This document shows, piece after piece, positions 7,775-15,794 of a stretch of 64,000 bases of DNA. Each line of letters begins with the position of its first letter. Within the stretch, counting starts at the first letter, position 1. A program made the position numbers and the translations under genes. A model generated the notes under the pieces. It saw only the letters and a program-made list of their open reading frames with translations, ran no database searches and was not told where the DNA came from. The DNA is from Bradyrhizobium sp. MOS003 (GTDB lineage: Bacteria > Pseudomonadota > Alphaproteobacteria > Rhizobiales > Xanthobacteraceae), in assembly GCF_003020125.1 (NCBI RefSeq), contig NZ_PYFW01000005.1, positions 394,089 to 458,088 on the forward strand, in the 5' to 3' direction.

Positions 7775-8968
7775 TCACCCGTGATAGGCAAACAGCTCGA
7801 TCGGATCGCTGAAGCCGCGCACCTCGTGTAGACCGACATGCTCCAGCTCGAATTGCGGCTCGACCAGTTCGGCGAACGCGCGCGACAACAGCACGGTGCG
7901 TCCCAATTGCTTGGTGAGCGCTTCGAGGCGGGAGGCCATGTTGACGGCGGGACCGATTACGGTGAAGTCGAGCCGGCTGGATGATCCGATATTGCCGTAC
8001 ATGACGTCGCCGACGTGGACGCCGATGCCGTAATTCAGCGGCGCGCGCCCCGTGCCATTGTTGCGCGCATTCAGCGCGGTCATGGCCTGACGTGCCTCGG
8101 TTACGGCACGAAGCAGACTGGCGCAGGCGTCAGGCTCATGAAGCGGGAAGATCGCGAGCAAACCGTCGCCGATGAATTTGAGGATCTCGCCGCCGTGCTT
8201 CGCGATCGGCTCAGACATCGCGTCGAAATAATCGTTGAGGAGATCGATGACGTCGTCGCGCGGCCAGTTGTCGGAGATCCTCGTGAAATCGCGCAGGTCG
8301 CAGATCATGATCGCGGCGCGCACCGTGGTGCCGGTGCCGCGCCGCGTGGCGCCGGCCAGGATCAGCTCGCTGGCATGCGAACCGACATAAGTCTCCAGCA
8401 GCGTTCGCGCGAGGCGGTTCTTGATGCGGATCTCGCTGACCAGCGCCAGCACCGGCAGCACGCGCTTCAACGCAGCGATATGCGAATCGTCAAAGCCGCC
8501 GGGGCGGTCGGTCGCGAAGGTAATGAGATGACGTTTGCCGAGCGTGTGGTAGAGCGGCCAGGCGACATAGTCGGTCAGGCCCTTCGCCCGCATCTCGTCA
8601 TAGAGCGCGTGCTTGCGGCCGAGCGCGGCGTCGCGTTCGAGATTCTCGCGTAGTTCGGTTGCACCGTTCTGCATTTCGTTGGCGGGACTGCCGATGTATT
8701 CGGACCGCTCGCGCACGTCGAAATCCACCAGCGCGATCTCCGCCTCGCGCATGCCATCGGCCCACATGAAGCGGGCCCCCAGCCATTGCGGATGATGGAT
8801 CAGCACGTGAAACGTCGACCGTTTCAGCGGAATGCCGGCCTGCTGCAGACGAATGCACATCTCGGCAAAGATGTTGTCGATAAAGCGCTCGTCGCGCGTG
8901 CCGTTGGTCAGCCAGTCGACGACACCGTCGGACATGGTGGGGGGATCGATACTTGTCGGCACGTTCAT
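7775..8968 (-). CDS. Class III adenylate/guanylate cyclase with N-terminal sensor region
   Basis: This is a 397-residue protein with no signal peptide or membrane segment. The N-terminal 200 residues form a GAF-like or unclassified sensor region (FATDRPGGFDDSHIAALKRVLPVLALVSEIRIKNRLARTLL). The C-terminal cyclase domain carries MICDLRDFTRISD with the metal-binding aspartate, LKFIGDGLLAIFP with the second aspartate, and GIGVHVGDVMYGNIGS and VIGPAVNMASRLEALTK for substrate and transition state. All core motifs are present, so it is probably an active soluble cyclase. It is the second such enzyme in 10 kb. Confidence 0.92.
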   Translation of the reverse strand: MNVPTSIDPPTMSDGVVDWLTNGTRDERFIDNIFAEMCIRLQQAGIPLKRSTFHVLIHHPQWLGARFMWADGMREAEIALVDFDVRERSEYIGSPANEMQNGATELRENLERDAALGRKHALYDEMRAKGLTDYVAWPLYHTLGKRHLITFATDRPGGFDDSHIAALKRVLPVLALVSEIRIKNRLARTLLETYVGSHASELILAGATRRGTGTTVRAAIMICDLRDFTRISDNWPRDDVIDLLNDYFDAMSEPIAKHGGEILKFIGDGLLAIFPLHEPDACASLLRAVTEARQAMTALNARNNGTGRAPLNYGIGVHVGDVMYGNIGSSSRLDFTVIGPAVNMASRLEALTKQLGRTVLLSRAFAELVEPQFELEHVGLHEVRGFSDPIELFAYHG

Positions 8969-9069
8969 GTCCTGGGGCTTCGACGGTCTGCACTGCAGCA
9001 GATATCGTGTTCCGACCCGAAATCGTCAACCTGGCCGATTGCCCGGATTGTGCGCAGCCGCCGGTCGGT

Positions 9070-9654
9070 CTAGCCGACCAGCCGGATCGATCCCAGCACG
9101 ACAAGGCCCGAAACAAGCGTGAGGGTCGATGCCTCGGCGAGTTCGACTTTCAGCGTGTTTTCGTGCGAAATTGCAAAATCCTCAGCCCCGAGACGGACCA
9201 GGCCAACGCCGCGCGCCGCGTAGACCAGATGCGTGCCGGCGGAAAGCTGCCGCTCGCCGGGCTCCCTCAGCGCCGCAAGCGCGATCTCCGCCGCACCGCG
9301 CCGGGCCATCAAGTTCACCACCTCGACCGGACCCGCCTCGAGCGCGGTCACGATCTCCATCTCGCCGGTGAAGCGCACCGTCGTGAAAGGCTCGCGCTCG
9401 TCGAACTCCTGCGTCGGCGATCTCAGCACCAGCCCGCGCCCGCCCACGACCATCTGCAGGCGGTCGATGCCCGGCATGTGCGAGAACGGCCCCGGCGCCA
9501 CGATCGGCGTCGAGGCAAAGCGCCAGAGCAGGCTGTCCCAATCCTTCGCCGAACTGCCCGGACGATGCGCGTCCGCGATGTCGGTGAAGATTCCGCCGCC
9601 GTTCTTCCAGGGCGAGCGGGTGTAGTTTTCGGATTTGAGCAGCGTGGTCTTCAT
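9070..9654 (-). CDS. HutD/Ves family protein
   Basis: The protein has 194 residues from the ATG at 9654 (MKTTLLKSENY). The HutD family hallmarks are visible: RSPWKNGGGIFTDIA near residues 13-27, WRFASTPIVAPGPFSHMPGIDR, and a bicupin-like fold. HutD proteins often sit in histidine-utilisation operons as putative regulators of flux, but no hut gene lies nearby. A perfect 9-base inverted repeat just upstream suggests independent control. The gene follows the SDR gene in the same direction after a 70-base gap. Confidence 0.88.
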   Translation of the reverse strand: MKTTLLKSENYTRSPWKNGGGIFTDIADAHRPGSSAKDWDSLLWRFASTPIVAPGPFSHMPGIDRLQMVVGGRGLVLRSPTQEFDEREPFTTVRFTGEMEIVTALEAGPVEVVNLMARRGAAEIALAALREPGERQLSAGTHLVYAARGVGLVRLGAEDFAISHENTLKVELAEASTLTLVSGLVVLGSIRLVG

Positions 9655-9675
9655 GGAATCGGCCTGTCGGGATGC

Positions 9676-9696
9676 GATATGGATAGCATCCATATC
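9676..9696. promoter_or_regulatory. Perfect 9-base inverted repeat, likely operator of the HutD gene
   Basis: GATATGGAT and ATCCATATC flank the three bases AGC, a perfect 21-base palindrome centred 32 bases upstream of the HutD start. There is no T-run, so it is not an intrinsic terminator of the preceding SDR gene. Its size fits a dimeric helix-turn-helix repressor (GntR or similar), but the regulator is not identified. Confidence 0.6.
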
Positions 9697-9724
9697 CATC
9701 AAAACGAAGCGTTCGTAACCGGGA

Positions 9725-10570
9725 CTACATCCCACTCAACCCGCTATCGACCGCGAGCGTTTGCGCGGTGACATAGACGCTTTCGTCCGACAGAAAGAAC
9801 AGCACGGCATAGGCGATCTCCCAGGCCGTGGCCTGGCGGCCGAACGGGACGTGGCCCTTGCCGCGGTTGGGGCGGCCGGCGCCGGCTTCGCGGCCGTTCG
9901 GGGTATCGACGAGGCCGGGATAGACGAGATTGGCGCGGATGCCGCGGCGCGAACCGAGATGGGCGATGTTGCGCATCAGACCGCCAAGCGCGGCTTTCGA
10001 TGAATCATAGACCGCCATCTGCGATCCCGCTTTCAGCGCGGCAATCGAGGAGATGAAGACGATGGCGCCGCCATTGTCGAATCTGGGCAGCGCGGCGCGG
10101 CAGCACAGCATGGGCCCGCGGACATTGACGTCGTAGATCCTGTTCCATTCCTCGGGGCTGACATTGTCGAGCCCGGTCTTGCCGAATGTGCCGATGTTCA
10201 GCACCATGCCGTCGAGGCCGCCCATGGCGCGGTGCGCCTGCTCGATCATGCGTTGCACGTCCGTCTCCGACGTGACGTCGGCCGCGATGGCAAAGGCCTC
10301 GCCGCCTTCATCGGTGATGCGTTTGACGGTCTGCTCAGCAGAGGTGTGGTTGAGATCCGCGACCGCGACTTTCGCCCCCTCGCGCGCGCACAGAATGCTC
10401 ATGGCGCGGCCGTTGCCGATGGGGTCCGTTTCGGCATCGAACACGCGCTGGCCGCCGCCGACAATGAGGATGCGACGGCCTTTCAGCCGCGCCCTGCCCG
10501 GCGCCTCTCCGAGCGATTCCGCGCTGGGCGGACGAACATAGCGTTCCGGCTTGCTCTCGGCTTCCGCCAT
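9725..10570 (-). CDS. SDR family oxidoreductase
   Basis: The protein has 281 residues from the ATG at 10570, one base after the stop of the upstream carboxymuconolactone-decarboxylase gene. The Rossmann glycine motif is modified: GGGQRVFDAETDPIGNGRA has an insertion between the first glycines and the GxG. The catalytic set is normal: ISSIAALKAG serine, then YDSSK with Tyr and Lys, and NIGTFG in place of the usual NNAG. NAD(P)-dependent oxidation or reduction of an alcohol or ketone is expected. It belongs to the TetR-controlled minus-strand operon. Confidence 0.92.
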   Translation of the reverse strand: MAEAESKPERYVRPPSAESLGEAPGRARLKGRRILIVGGGQRVFDAETDPIGNGRAMSILCAREGAKVAVADLNHTSAEQTVKRITDEGGEAFAIAADVTSETDVQRMIEQAHRAMGGLDGMVLNIGTFGKTGLDNVSPEEWNRIYDVNVRGPMLCCRAALPRFDNGGAIVFISSIAALKAGSQMAVYDSSKAALGGLMRNIAHLGSRRGIRANLVYPGLVDTPNGREAGAGRPNRGKGHVPFGRQATAWEIAYAVLFFLSDESVYVTAQTLAVDSGLSGM

Positions 10571-10571
10571 C

Positions 10572-11132
10572 TCAGCCACCCGGCTTCTTGCCGCCGTCAT
10601 AGACCGTCATCCCGGCGGCGGGATCGAGATCGGTTTCGGTCGCCTCGGTCAGGCGCGCCATCATCATGTAGAAGCCGAGCGCGACGATCGATTCCACGAT
10701 CTCCTGGTCGCTGAAATGCGCGCGAGCGGCGGCGAAGGTCGCCTCGGGAACGCGGACGTTCTCGACCACCTCGCGCCCGAACTTGAGCAGCGCACGCTCG
10801 GCATCGCTCAACGCGGCCGCGTCGTAGTCGCCGCGCTCGACCGCATCGACCTGGGCTTGCGTGCAGCCGACGCCGAGCGCGATCGGCACGTGCTGGCGCC
10901 ATTCATAGGCGCCGCCCTCCAACTGCGCCGCCTGAAGGATCAGCAGCTCGCGGTTGACCGCCGAGAGCTTCTGCTTGTGCAGGATCGAATTGCCGAGCCG
11001 CATCGCCGGGATCATGTTGGCCTCGGCATGGGCCATCATGCGGAAGATGTTGAGCTTGACCGGCATGCGGTCGAACGAGGCGCGGATATCGCCGCTCGTC
11101 GTCTCCGGATCAATCAGGGGCAGCCTTGCCAC
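10572..11132 (-). CDS. Carboxymuconolactone decarboxylase/AhpD-like family protein
   Basis: The protein has 186 residues; the GTG start at 11132 lies within the end of the TetR gene (23-base overlap). The all-helical CMD fold is indicated by LSAVNRELLILQAAQLEGGAYEWRQHVPIALGVG. The EWRQH motif replaces the CxxC of true AhpD, so it is not a peroxidase-type disulfide enzyme. CMD proteins of this type occur in aromatic and lactone degradation clusters. Its position between a TetR gene and an SDR gene fits a catabolic operon. Confidence 0.9.
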   Translation of the reverse strand: MARLPLIDPETTSGDIRASFDRMPVKLNIFRMMAHAEANMIPAMRLGNSILHKQKLSAVNRELLILQAAQLEGGAYEWRQHVPIALGVGCTQAQVDAVERGDYDAAALSDAERALLKFGREVVENVRVPEATFAAARAHFSDQEIVESIVALGFYMMMARLTEATETDLDPAAGMTVYDGGKKPGG

Positions 11133-11808
11133 GCGTTTCTCCCTTGGGCTTTCGTTTCTTGTTGTCGGTATCCTCGCCTGCCGCGATCAGCGACAGGAAG
11201 AAGGCGAGATAGCGCTCGATGGCTTCGATCACCTTCGGCCGCGGCGAAGGTGCTGCGCCCATCACGTAATGCTCGAGGCGGATGTAGATCAGGCCTGCCG
11301 CGAACAGCCGCGCGGTCTCGCGCGGATCCGGCGTCTTGACCAGGCCGGCGAGCACGAAGCCGCGGAAATAATCCGTCATCATGCTCTGCTCGCGCGCGTA
11401 GAAATGATCGGCGAACTTGGCGCGGATTCCGGGCACGCGGTTACGCTCGGCGGTGATCACCTTCTGGAATTGATGCTCGCGCGGATCGGACCATTGCTCG
11501 ACCAGGTCGAGCGCGAACTGTCGGCAGAACGCCGCGGGCTGGCGCGCGAGCTGCTTGTAGCGCGGCTCTTCCAACCGGCTCGCCGAACTTGCCGGACCGT
11601 GCTCGCTGACGATCGCTTCCAGAATCGCGGCCTTGCCGGCGAAATGATTGTAGAGGCTGCTCTCGCGGATGCCGACGCGGCGCGCCAGCTCGCGCATCGA
11701 GGCGCCGCCATAGCCGCTCTGCGCAAACAGATCGAGCGCCTCGGTGAGAATACGCTCGCGGGTGGTGGGCGCAGCAACTTCCGCCGCGCTGGTGGTCTGG
11801 GTCGCCAT
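11110..11808 (-). CDS. TetR/AcrR family transcriptional regulator
   Basis: The protein has 232 residues. The helix-turn-helix lies at about residues 18-60: TRERILTEALDLFAQSGYGGASMRELARRVGIRESSLYNHFAGK. The C-terminal ligand domain is unclassified, followed by a basic tail (KKRKPKGETRGK). Two palindromes lie directly upstream between this gene and the divergent operon at 11975, so it very probably represses both itself and that operon. The following two genes overlap or abut it, giving a TetR-CMD-SDR operon. Confidence 0.94.
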   Translation of the reverse strand: MATQTTSAAEVAAPTTRERILTEALDLFAQSGYGGASMRELARRVGIRESSLYNHFAGKAAILEAIVSEHGPASSASRLEEPRYKQLARQPAAFCRQFALDLVEQWSDPREHQFQKVITAERNRVPGIRAKFADHFYAREQSMMTDYFRGFVLAGLVKTPDPRETARLFAAGLIYIRLEHYVMGAAPSPRPKVIEAIERYLAFFLSLIAAGEDTDNKKRKPKGETRGKAAPD

Positions 11809-11815
11809 CCGACTT

Positions 11816-11863
11816 GACTAACGAACGATCGTTCGCTAGTCAACCGTACGAACGATCGTTCGT
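11816..11863. promoter_or_regulatory. Twin palindromic TetR operators
   Basis: The core CGAACGATCGTTCG occurs twice, at 11822-11835 and 11849-11862. The first copy is extended by GACTA and TAGTC arms to a 26-base near-palindrome (11816-11841); the second is a perfect 16-base palindrome (11848-11863). The centres are 27 bases apart. They sit 8 bases from the TetR start and 112 bases from the divergent start. Confidence 0.85.
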
Positions 11864-11974
11864 TTGCCAATGTGGCGTCAACGGTCGCGGCCCGCAAGTC
11901 CGCGCGCGGGCGATGTTCTCGCGTTTCAACTCCGCTCCTCGAGAGGCGGAGGGCAATTTTTGGGAGATGACGTC

Positions 11975-13177
11975 ATGGCGCGTTTTGCCAGCCTTCGTGC
12001 GGCCTGCATCCTGTTGCCGCTGCTTGCAAACAGCGACGCCTCTGCCCAAAGCAAGTACGATCCCGGCGCCGACGACAAGACCATCAAGATCGGCACCACG
12101 GCGCCGCTGAGCGGCCCGGTCTCGGCCTTCGCGCAGATCGCGAAATCCGCGGAAGCCTATGTCCGGAAAGTGAACGACGACGGCGGCGTCAATGGGCGGC
12201 GCATCCAGATGATCATCGCCGACGATGCCTATAGCCCGCCCAAGACGGTGGAGCAGACCCGGCGGCTGGTCGAGAGCGAGGAAGTGCTACTGATCTTCGG
12301 CGGCGTCGGCACGCCGACCAACAGCGCCGTGCACAAATATCTCAACGACCGCAAGGTGCCGCAGCTATTCCTCGGCTCGGGCGCGGCGAAGTGGGACGAT
12401 CCCAGGAATTTCCCATGGACCGTGGGCTGGCAGCCGACCTATCGCGACGAGGCCATCGCCTACGCCAAATACATCAAGGCGAGCCATGCCAATGCGAAGA
12501 TCGGCGTGCTCTACCAGAACGACGATCTCGGCAAGGACTATCTGAAGGCGCTGGAAGAAGGCCTCGGCGGCGGCGAAGCGATCGTCGCACGCGCAGCCTA
12601 TGAGACTTCGGCGCCCACAGTCGATACCCAGATCCTGCAGTTGAAGACCGCCGGCTCCGACGTGGTTCTGGTCGCGGCGACGCCGAAATTCGCGGCGCAG
12701 GCGCTCCGCAAGATCGGCGAGATCGGCTGGAAGCCCGTGACGATCATCTCCAACGTCTCGGCCTCGATCAGCGGCGTGCTGGAGCCTGCCGGCAAGGACA
12801 ATTCCACCGGCGTCATCTCCAGCCAGTATCTGAAGGACGCCACCGATCCCGCCAACAAGGATGACCCCGGCTACCGGGAATGGCTGGCATTCATGGACAA
12901 GTACATGCCGGACGCCAACAAGAGCGACTGGCTCAACGTCTACGGCTACACCATCGCGCAGACGCTGGTGACGGTGCTGAAGGCCTCCGGCAACGACCTC
13001 ACCCGCGCCAATGTGATGAAGCAGGCCACGACCATGAAGGACGTGAAGCTGCCGATGCTGATCAACGGCACGGCGGTGAACAATTCGCCCGAGCACTTTA
13101 CGCCGATGACGAGCCTTCAGCTGATCCGTTTCGACGGCACGCGCTGGGTGCCGTTCGGTGACCTCCTGAAGAACTAA
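11975..13177 (+). CDS. Liv-type ABC transporter substrate-binding protein
   Basis: The protein has 400 residues. The ATG at 11975 follows GGGAGA at 8-base spacing. A signal peptide ends near DASAQ. The mature protein has the periplasmic-binding-protein type 1 (LivK/Peripla_BP_6) pattern: IKIGTTAPLSGPVSAFAQIA, then NDDGGVNGRRIQMIIADDAYSPPKTVEQTRRLVE. No permease or ATPase genes accompany it, so it must borrow a transporter or act as a sensor. It is closely similar in layout to the binding protein at 20022. First gene of the plus-strand TetR-controlled operon. Confidence 0.93.
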   Translation: MARFASLRAACILLPLLANSDASAQSKYDPGADDKTIKIGTTAPLSGPVSAFAQIAKSAEAYVRKVNDDGGVNGRRIQMIIADDAYSPPKTVEQTRRLVESEEVLLIFGGVGTPTNSAVHKYLNDRKVPQLFLGSGAAKWDDPRNFPWTVGWQPTYRDEAIAYAKYIKASHANAKIGVLYQNDDLGKDYLKALEEGLGGGEAIVARAAYETSAPTVDTQILQLKTAGSDVVLVAATPKFAAQALRKIGEIGWKPVTIISNVSASISGVLEPAGKDNSTGVISSQYLKDATDPANKDDPGYREWLAFMDKYMPDANKSDWLNVYGYTIAQTLVTVLKASGNDLTRANVMKQATTMKDVKLPMLINGTAVNNSPEHFTPMTSLQLIRFDGTRWVPFGDLLKN

Positions 13178-13181
13178 GCCG

Positions 13182-14075
13182 ATGCGGCAGGTGACGATCG
13201 GTAGCATGCGGGTCGATCTCGTCAGCGAGATCCCCGCGCTTGCCTTCGAGAAAAACTGGCTGTTCGCCAATGTCACCGACGCGGTGATTGCGGAGAATCG
13301 CAGCTGGCTCGATCACCGCTACATCGAGCCGGAGACCGGCCGTTTCATCCTCAGCCACCACTCCTATCTCGTGCGCACGCCGCGCTGGACCGCGATCGTC
13401 GACACCTGCTGCGGCAATCACAAGCATCGCCCGCGCGTGCCGGCGTGGAATAACCTCGACCGACCCTACCTGGAGAACTTGCAGGCGCTGGGCGTTGCGC
13501 CCGAACAGGTCGATTTCGTGATGTGCACGCATCTGCATGTCGATCACGTCGGCTGGAACACGCGCCTCCTCGACGGCCGCTGGGTGCCGACCTTCCCCAA
13601 CGCGCGCTATCTGATGGGCCGCGAAGAATACCGGCACTTCGAGGCCGCACACAATTCCGCGCCGAAGAGCCCGGTGAACCACGGCTCGTTCGAGGATTCC
13701 GTGCTGCCGGTGGTGGCGGCGGGCCTTGCCGAATTCGTCGAGACCGACCATCGCCTGTTCAGCGATCGCGACGCGGCCTTGCGCTTTGCGCCGGCACCAG
13801 GGCACACCGCCGGCAACATGCAAATCCACCTCACCGGCGGGCACGATCGTGCGGTGATGTCGGGCGACGTCATCCATCATCCGATCCAGTGCGCGGCACC
13901 CTGGCTCTCCAATGCCGCCGACGTCGATCCGGCCGCGGCGCTCGCAACGCGCATGGCGCTGCTGGAAGAACTCGCGGATACGCCGAGCTATCTGCTCACC
14001 GGCCATTTTCCGGCACCGACCGCAGGCCGCGTTATCAGGCACGGCGATGCCTACAGATTTCGTTTCGAAGATTAG
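13182..14075 (+). CDS. MBL-fold metallo-hydrolase
   Basis: This is a 297-residue soluble protein starting 4 bases after the preceding stop. The metallo-beta-lactamase motif THLHVDHVGW lies near residues 115-124, with further metal ligands in APGHTAGNM and MSGDVIHH and a final histidine in LLTGHFPAP. Both zinc sites appear complete. The family includes quorum-quenching lactonases (AiiA, AttM) and other esterases. In this operon a lactone or ester taken up by the neighbouring binding proteins is a plausible substrate; this is inference. Confidence 0.93.
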   Translation: MRQVTIGSMRVDLVSEIPALAFEKNWLFANVTDAVIAENRSWLDHRYIEPETGRFILSHHSYLVRTPRWTAIVDTCCGNHKHRPRVPAWNNLDRPYLENLQALGVAPEQVDFVMCTHLHVDHVGWNTRLLDGRWVPTFPNARYLMGREEYRHFEAAHNSAPKSPVNHGSFEDSVLPVVAAGLAEFVETDHRLFSDRDAALRFAPAPGHTAGNMQIHLTGGHDRAVMSGDVIHHPIQCAAPWLSNAADVDPAAALATRMALLEELADTPSYLLTGHFPAPTAGRVIRHGDAYRFRFED

Positions 14076-14086
14076 GGAATGCCATC

Positions 14087-15055
14087 ATGATGCTGCGCAC
14101 CGTCACGCTTTCTTTTCTTGCATTGTTGTCGGCGGCCCTGCCGTCACACGCCGAGGATCCCGCCGTCTACCCCACGCACAAGATCAAGATGCTGCTGCCC
14201 TATGCGGCGGGCGGCGGGGGTGACGTGGTCGGCCGGCTGCTCGCTGACAAGATGGGCAAGACGCTCGGACAAAGCATCTACATCGAGAACCACACGGGAG
14301 CAGCCGGCACGCTCGGCACACAGATGGTCGCGACATCGCCAAATGACGGCTACACCATCACCGTCGGCGGCATGACCACCCATGTGCTGGCGCCGGCGAT
14401 CTATCCGAAGCTGCCTTACGATTCGATCAAGGATTTTACGACGATCGGTCGCGTCGGCGTCTCCTCGATCATCCTGGTGGCGACCAAGGATTTTGCGGCC
14501 AACGACATCAAGGGCCTGATCGCGATGGCCAAGAAGGGCGGGCCGATCCAGTACGGCAGCTGGGGCGTCGGCTCGACCGGCCAATTCTGCGCGGAGATCC
14601 TGATGCAGCAGACCGGCATCAAGATGGACCACGTGCCTTTCAACGGCATCGCAAAACTGGCCGGCGACCTGCTCGGCGGCCACATCTCCCTTGCAACGCT
14701 CGACGTGGCCACCGCGACGCCCCTGGTGAAGGACGGCTCGCTCAAGGCGCTGGCCGCCTGCGGCGAACGTTCGCCGAGCCTGCCCGATGTCGCCAGTTAC
14801 GCGGAGCAAGGCGTGCCGTTCGACCGTAGCCTGTCCTGGGCGATGTATGCGCCCGCGGGCCTGGCGCCGCCGGTTGCGCAGAAATTGTCGGCGGCGCTGA
14901 AGGATGCGCTCGGCGATGCCGAGGTCAAGGAGAAGCTGCTGAAGCTCGGCATCACGCCGCAATTCGTCCCCGGCGAGGAACAGCGCGACATCAATGCTCG
15001 CGACATCGTAGCCTGGAAGCAGGTCGCCAAGGACGCAGGCATCGAGGTCAAGTGA
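14087..15055 (+). CDS. Tripartite tricarboxylate transporter (TctC/Bug) family binding protein
   Basis: The protein has 322 residues. The ATG at 14087 (second ATG at 14090) follows AGGGAA. A signal peptide (MMLRTVTLSFLALLSAALPSHA) is followed by the Bug/TctC pattern: IKMLLPYAAGGGGDVVGRLLADKMGKTLGQ, then IENHTGAAGTLGTQMVATSPNDGYT. Such proteins bind carboxylated small molecules. No TctA or TctB membrane components are nearby, which is common for orphan Bug proteins. It shares an operon with a Liv-type binding protein and a hydrolase. Confidence 0.94.
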   Translation: MMLRTVTLSFLALLSAALPSHAEDPAVYPTHKIKMLLPYAAGGGGDVVGRLLADKMGKTLGQSIYIENHTGAAGTLGTQMVATSPNDGYTITVGGMTTHVLAPAIYPKLPYDSIKDFTTIGRVGVSSIILVATKDFAANDIKGLIAMAKKGGPIQYGSWGVGSTGQFCAEILMQQTGIKMDHVPFNGIAKLAGDLLGGHISLATLDVATATPLVKDGSLKALAACGERSPSLPDVASYAEQGVPFDRSLSWAMYAPAGLAPPVAQKLSAALKDALGDAEVKEKLLKLGITPQFVPGEEQRDINARDIVAWKQVAKDAGIEVK

Positions 15056-15086
15056 ACAGGAATGTGGCGGGCAGCATGTGTGCGGC

Positions 15087-15129
15087 CATCCTTCGAGACG
15101 CCCGCCTGCGGCGGGCACTCAGCATGAGG
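15087..15129. repeat. Short palindromic repeat, partial copy
   Basis: CATCCTTCGAGACGCCCGC...GCGGGC...CTCAGCATGAGG matches one end of a dispersed palindromic repeat I recall from Bradyrhizobium intergenic DNA. Its core GCCCGCC (15100-15106) pairs with GGCGGGC (15110-15116). It lies between the TctC-type gene and the VOC gene and may weaken downstream expression. Confidence 0.5.
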
Positions 15130-15165
15130 TCGCGCGGTGAATAGGCAGAGAACAGGAGCGTGGAC

Positions 15166-15705
15166 ATGAGCCGCATCTTCGGCGCGGTGCGCCAGAACGG
15201 ATATGTGGTGCGGGACATCCACGCCGCGATGAAGCACTGGATCGAGGTGATGGGCGTCGGCCCCTGGTACTACATGGACCGGGTCAAGACCGACTGGTTC
15301 CGCCATCGCGGCCAGGACTCTCGCGTCGAGATGAGCATCGCGCTCGCCAATTCCGGCGATCTCCAGATCGAGCTGATCCAGCAGCGCAATGATGCGCCCT
15401 CGCTGTACAGGGAGTTCCTCGACGCCGGCCACGAAGGCCTCCAGCACATGTCCTACTGGAGCCACGACTACCAGGCGCTCTACGACAAGGCGCTCGGGCT
15501 CGGCTATGGGATCGGCCATGAGGGTCAGATCGGCGGCGACAAGGGACGCTTTGCCTATTTCGACACCCAGGCGCATCCGGGCACGGTGATCGAGATCTCG
15601 GACATCAGCGGCACCAAGGGCCCGTTCTTCGAGAAGGTCCGGCAAGCCGCGTTGAGCTGGGACGGCACCCGGCCGATCCGCGAGGTCGGCGGCGGCAAAT
15701 CGTAA
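15166..15705 (+). CDS. VOC family (glyoxalase/epimerase-like) protein
   Basis: The protein has 179 residues. The ATG at 15166 was chosen because AGGAG lies 7 bases upstream; a GTG 6 bases earlier is too close to it. The vicinal-oxygen-chelate fold is shown by QNGYVVRDIHAAMKHWIEVMGVGPWYY and HEGLQHMSYWSHDYQAL. The usual first metal histidine of methylmalonyl-CoA epimerase is replaced by Gln-Asn (RQNGYV), while LQHMSYW and TVIEISD retain the other positions. It may be a lyase, isomerase or ligand-binding protein. Last gene of the TetR-controlled plus-strand run. Confidence 0.88.
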   Translation: MSRIFGAVRQNGYVVRDIHAAMKHWIEVMGVGPWYYMDRVKTDWFRHRGQDSRVEMSIALANSGDLQIELIQQRNDAPSLYREFLDAGHEGLQHMSYWSHDYQALYDKALGLGYGIGHEGQIGGDKGRFAYFDTQAHPGTVIEISDISGTKGPFFEKVRQAALSWDGTRPIREVGGGKS

Positions 15706-15794
15706 GACGGGTAGCGGCAGTTTGCGCCGTTGCTGGCTCGGGCGGGAAACCATGGTAACATGCTTCCCGTGTCCGAACCTTCAGCGAGGCCATC

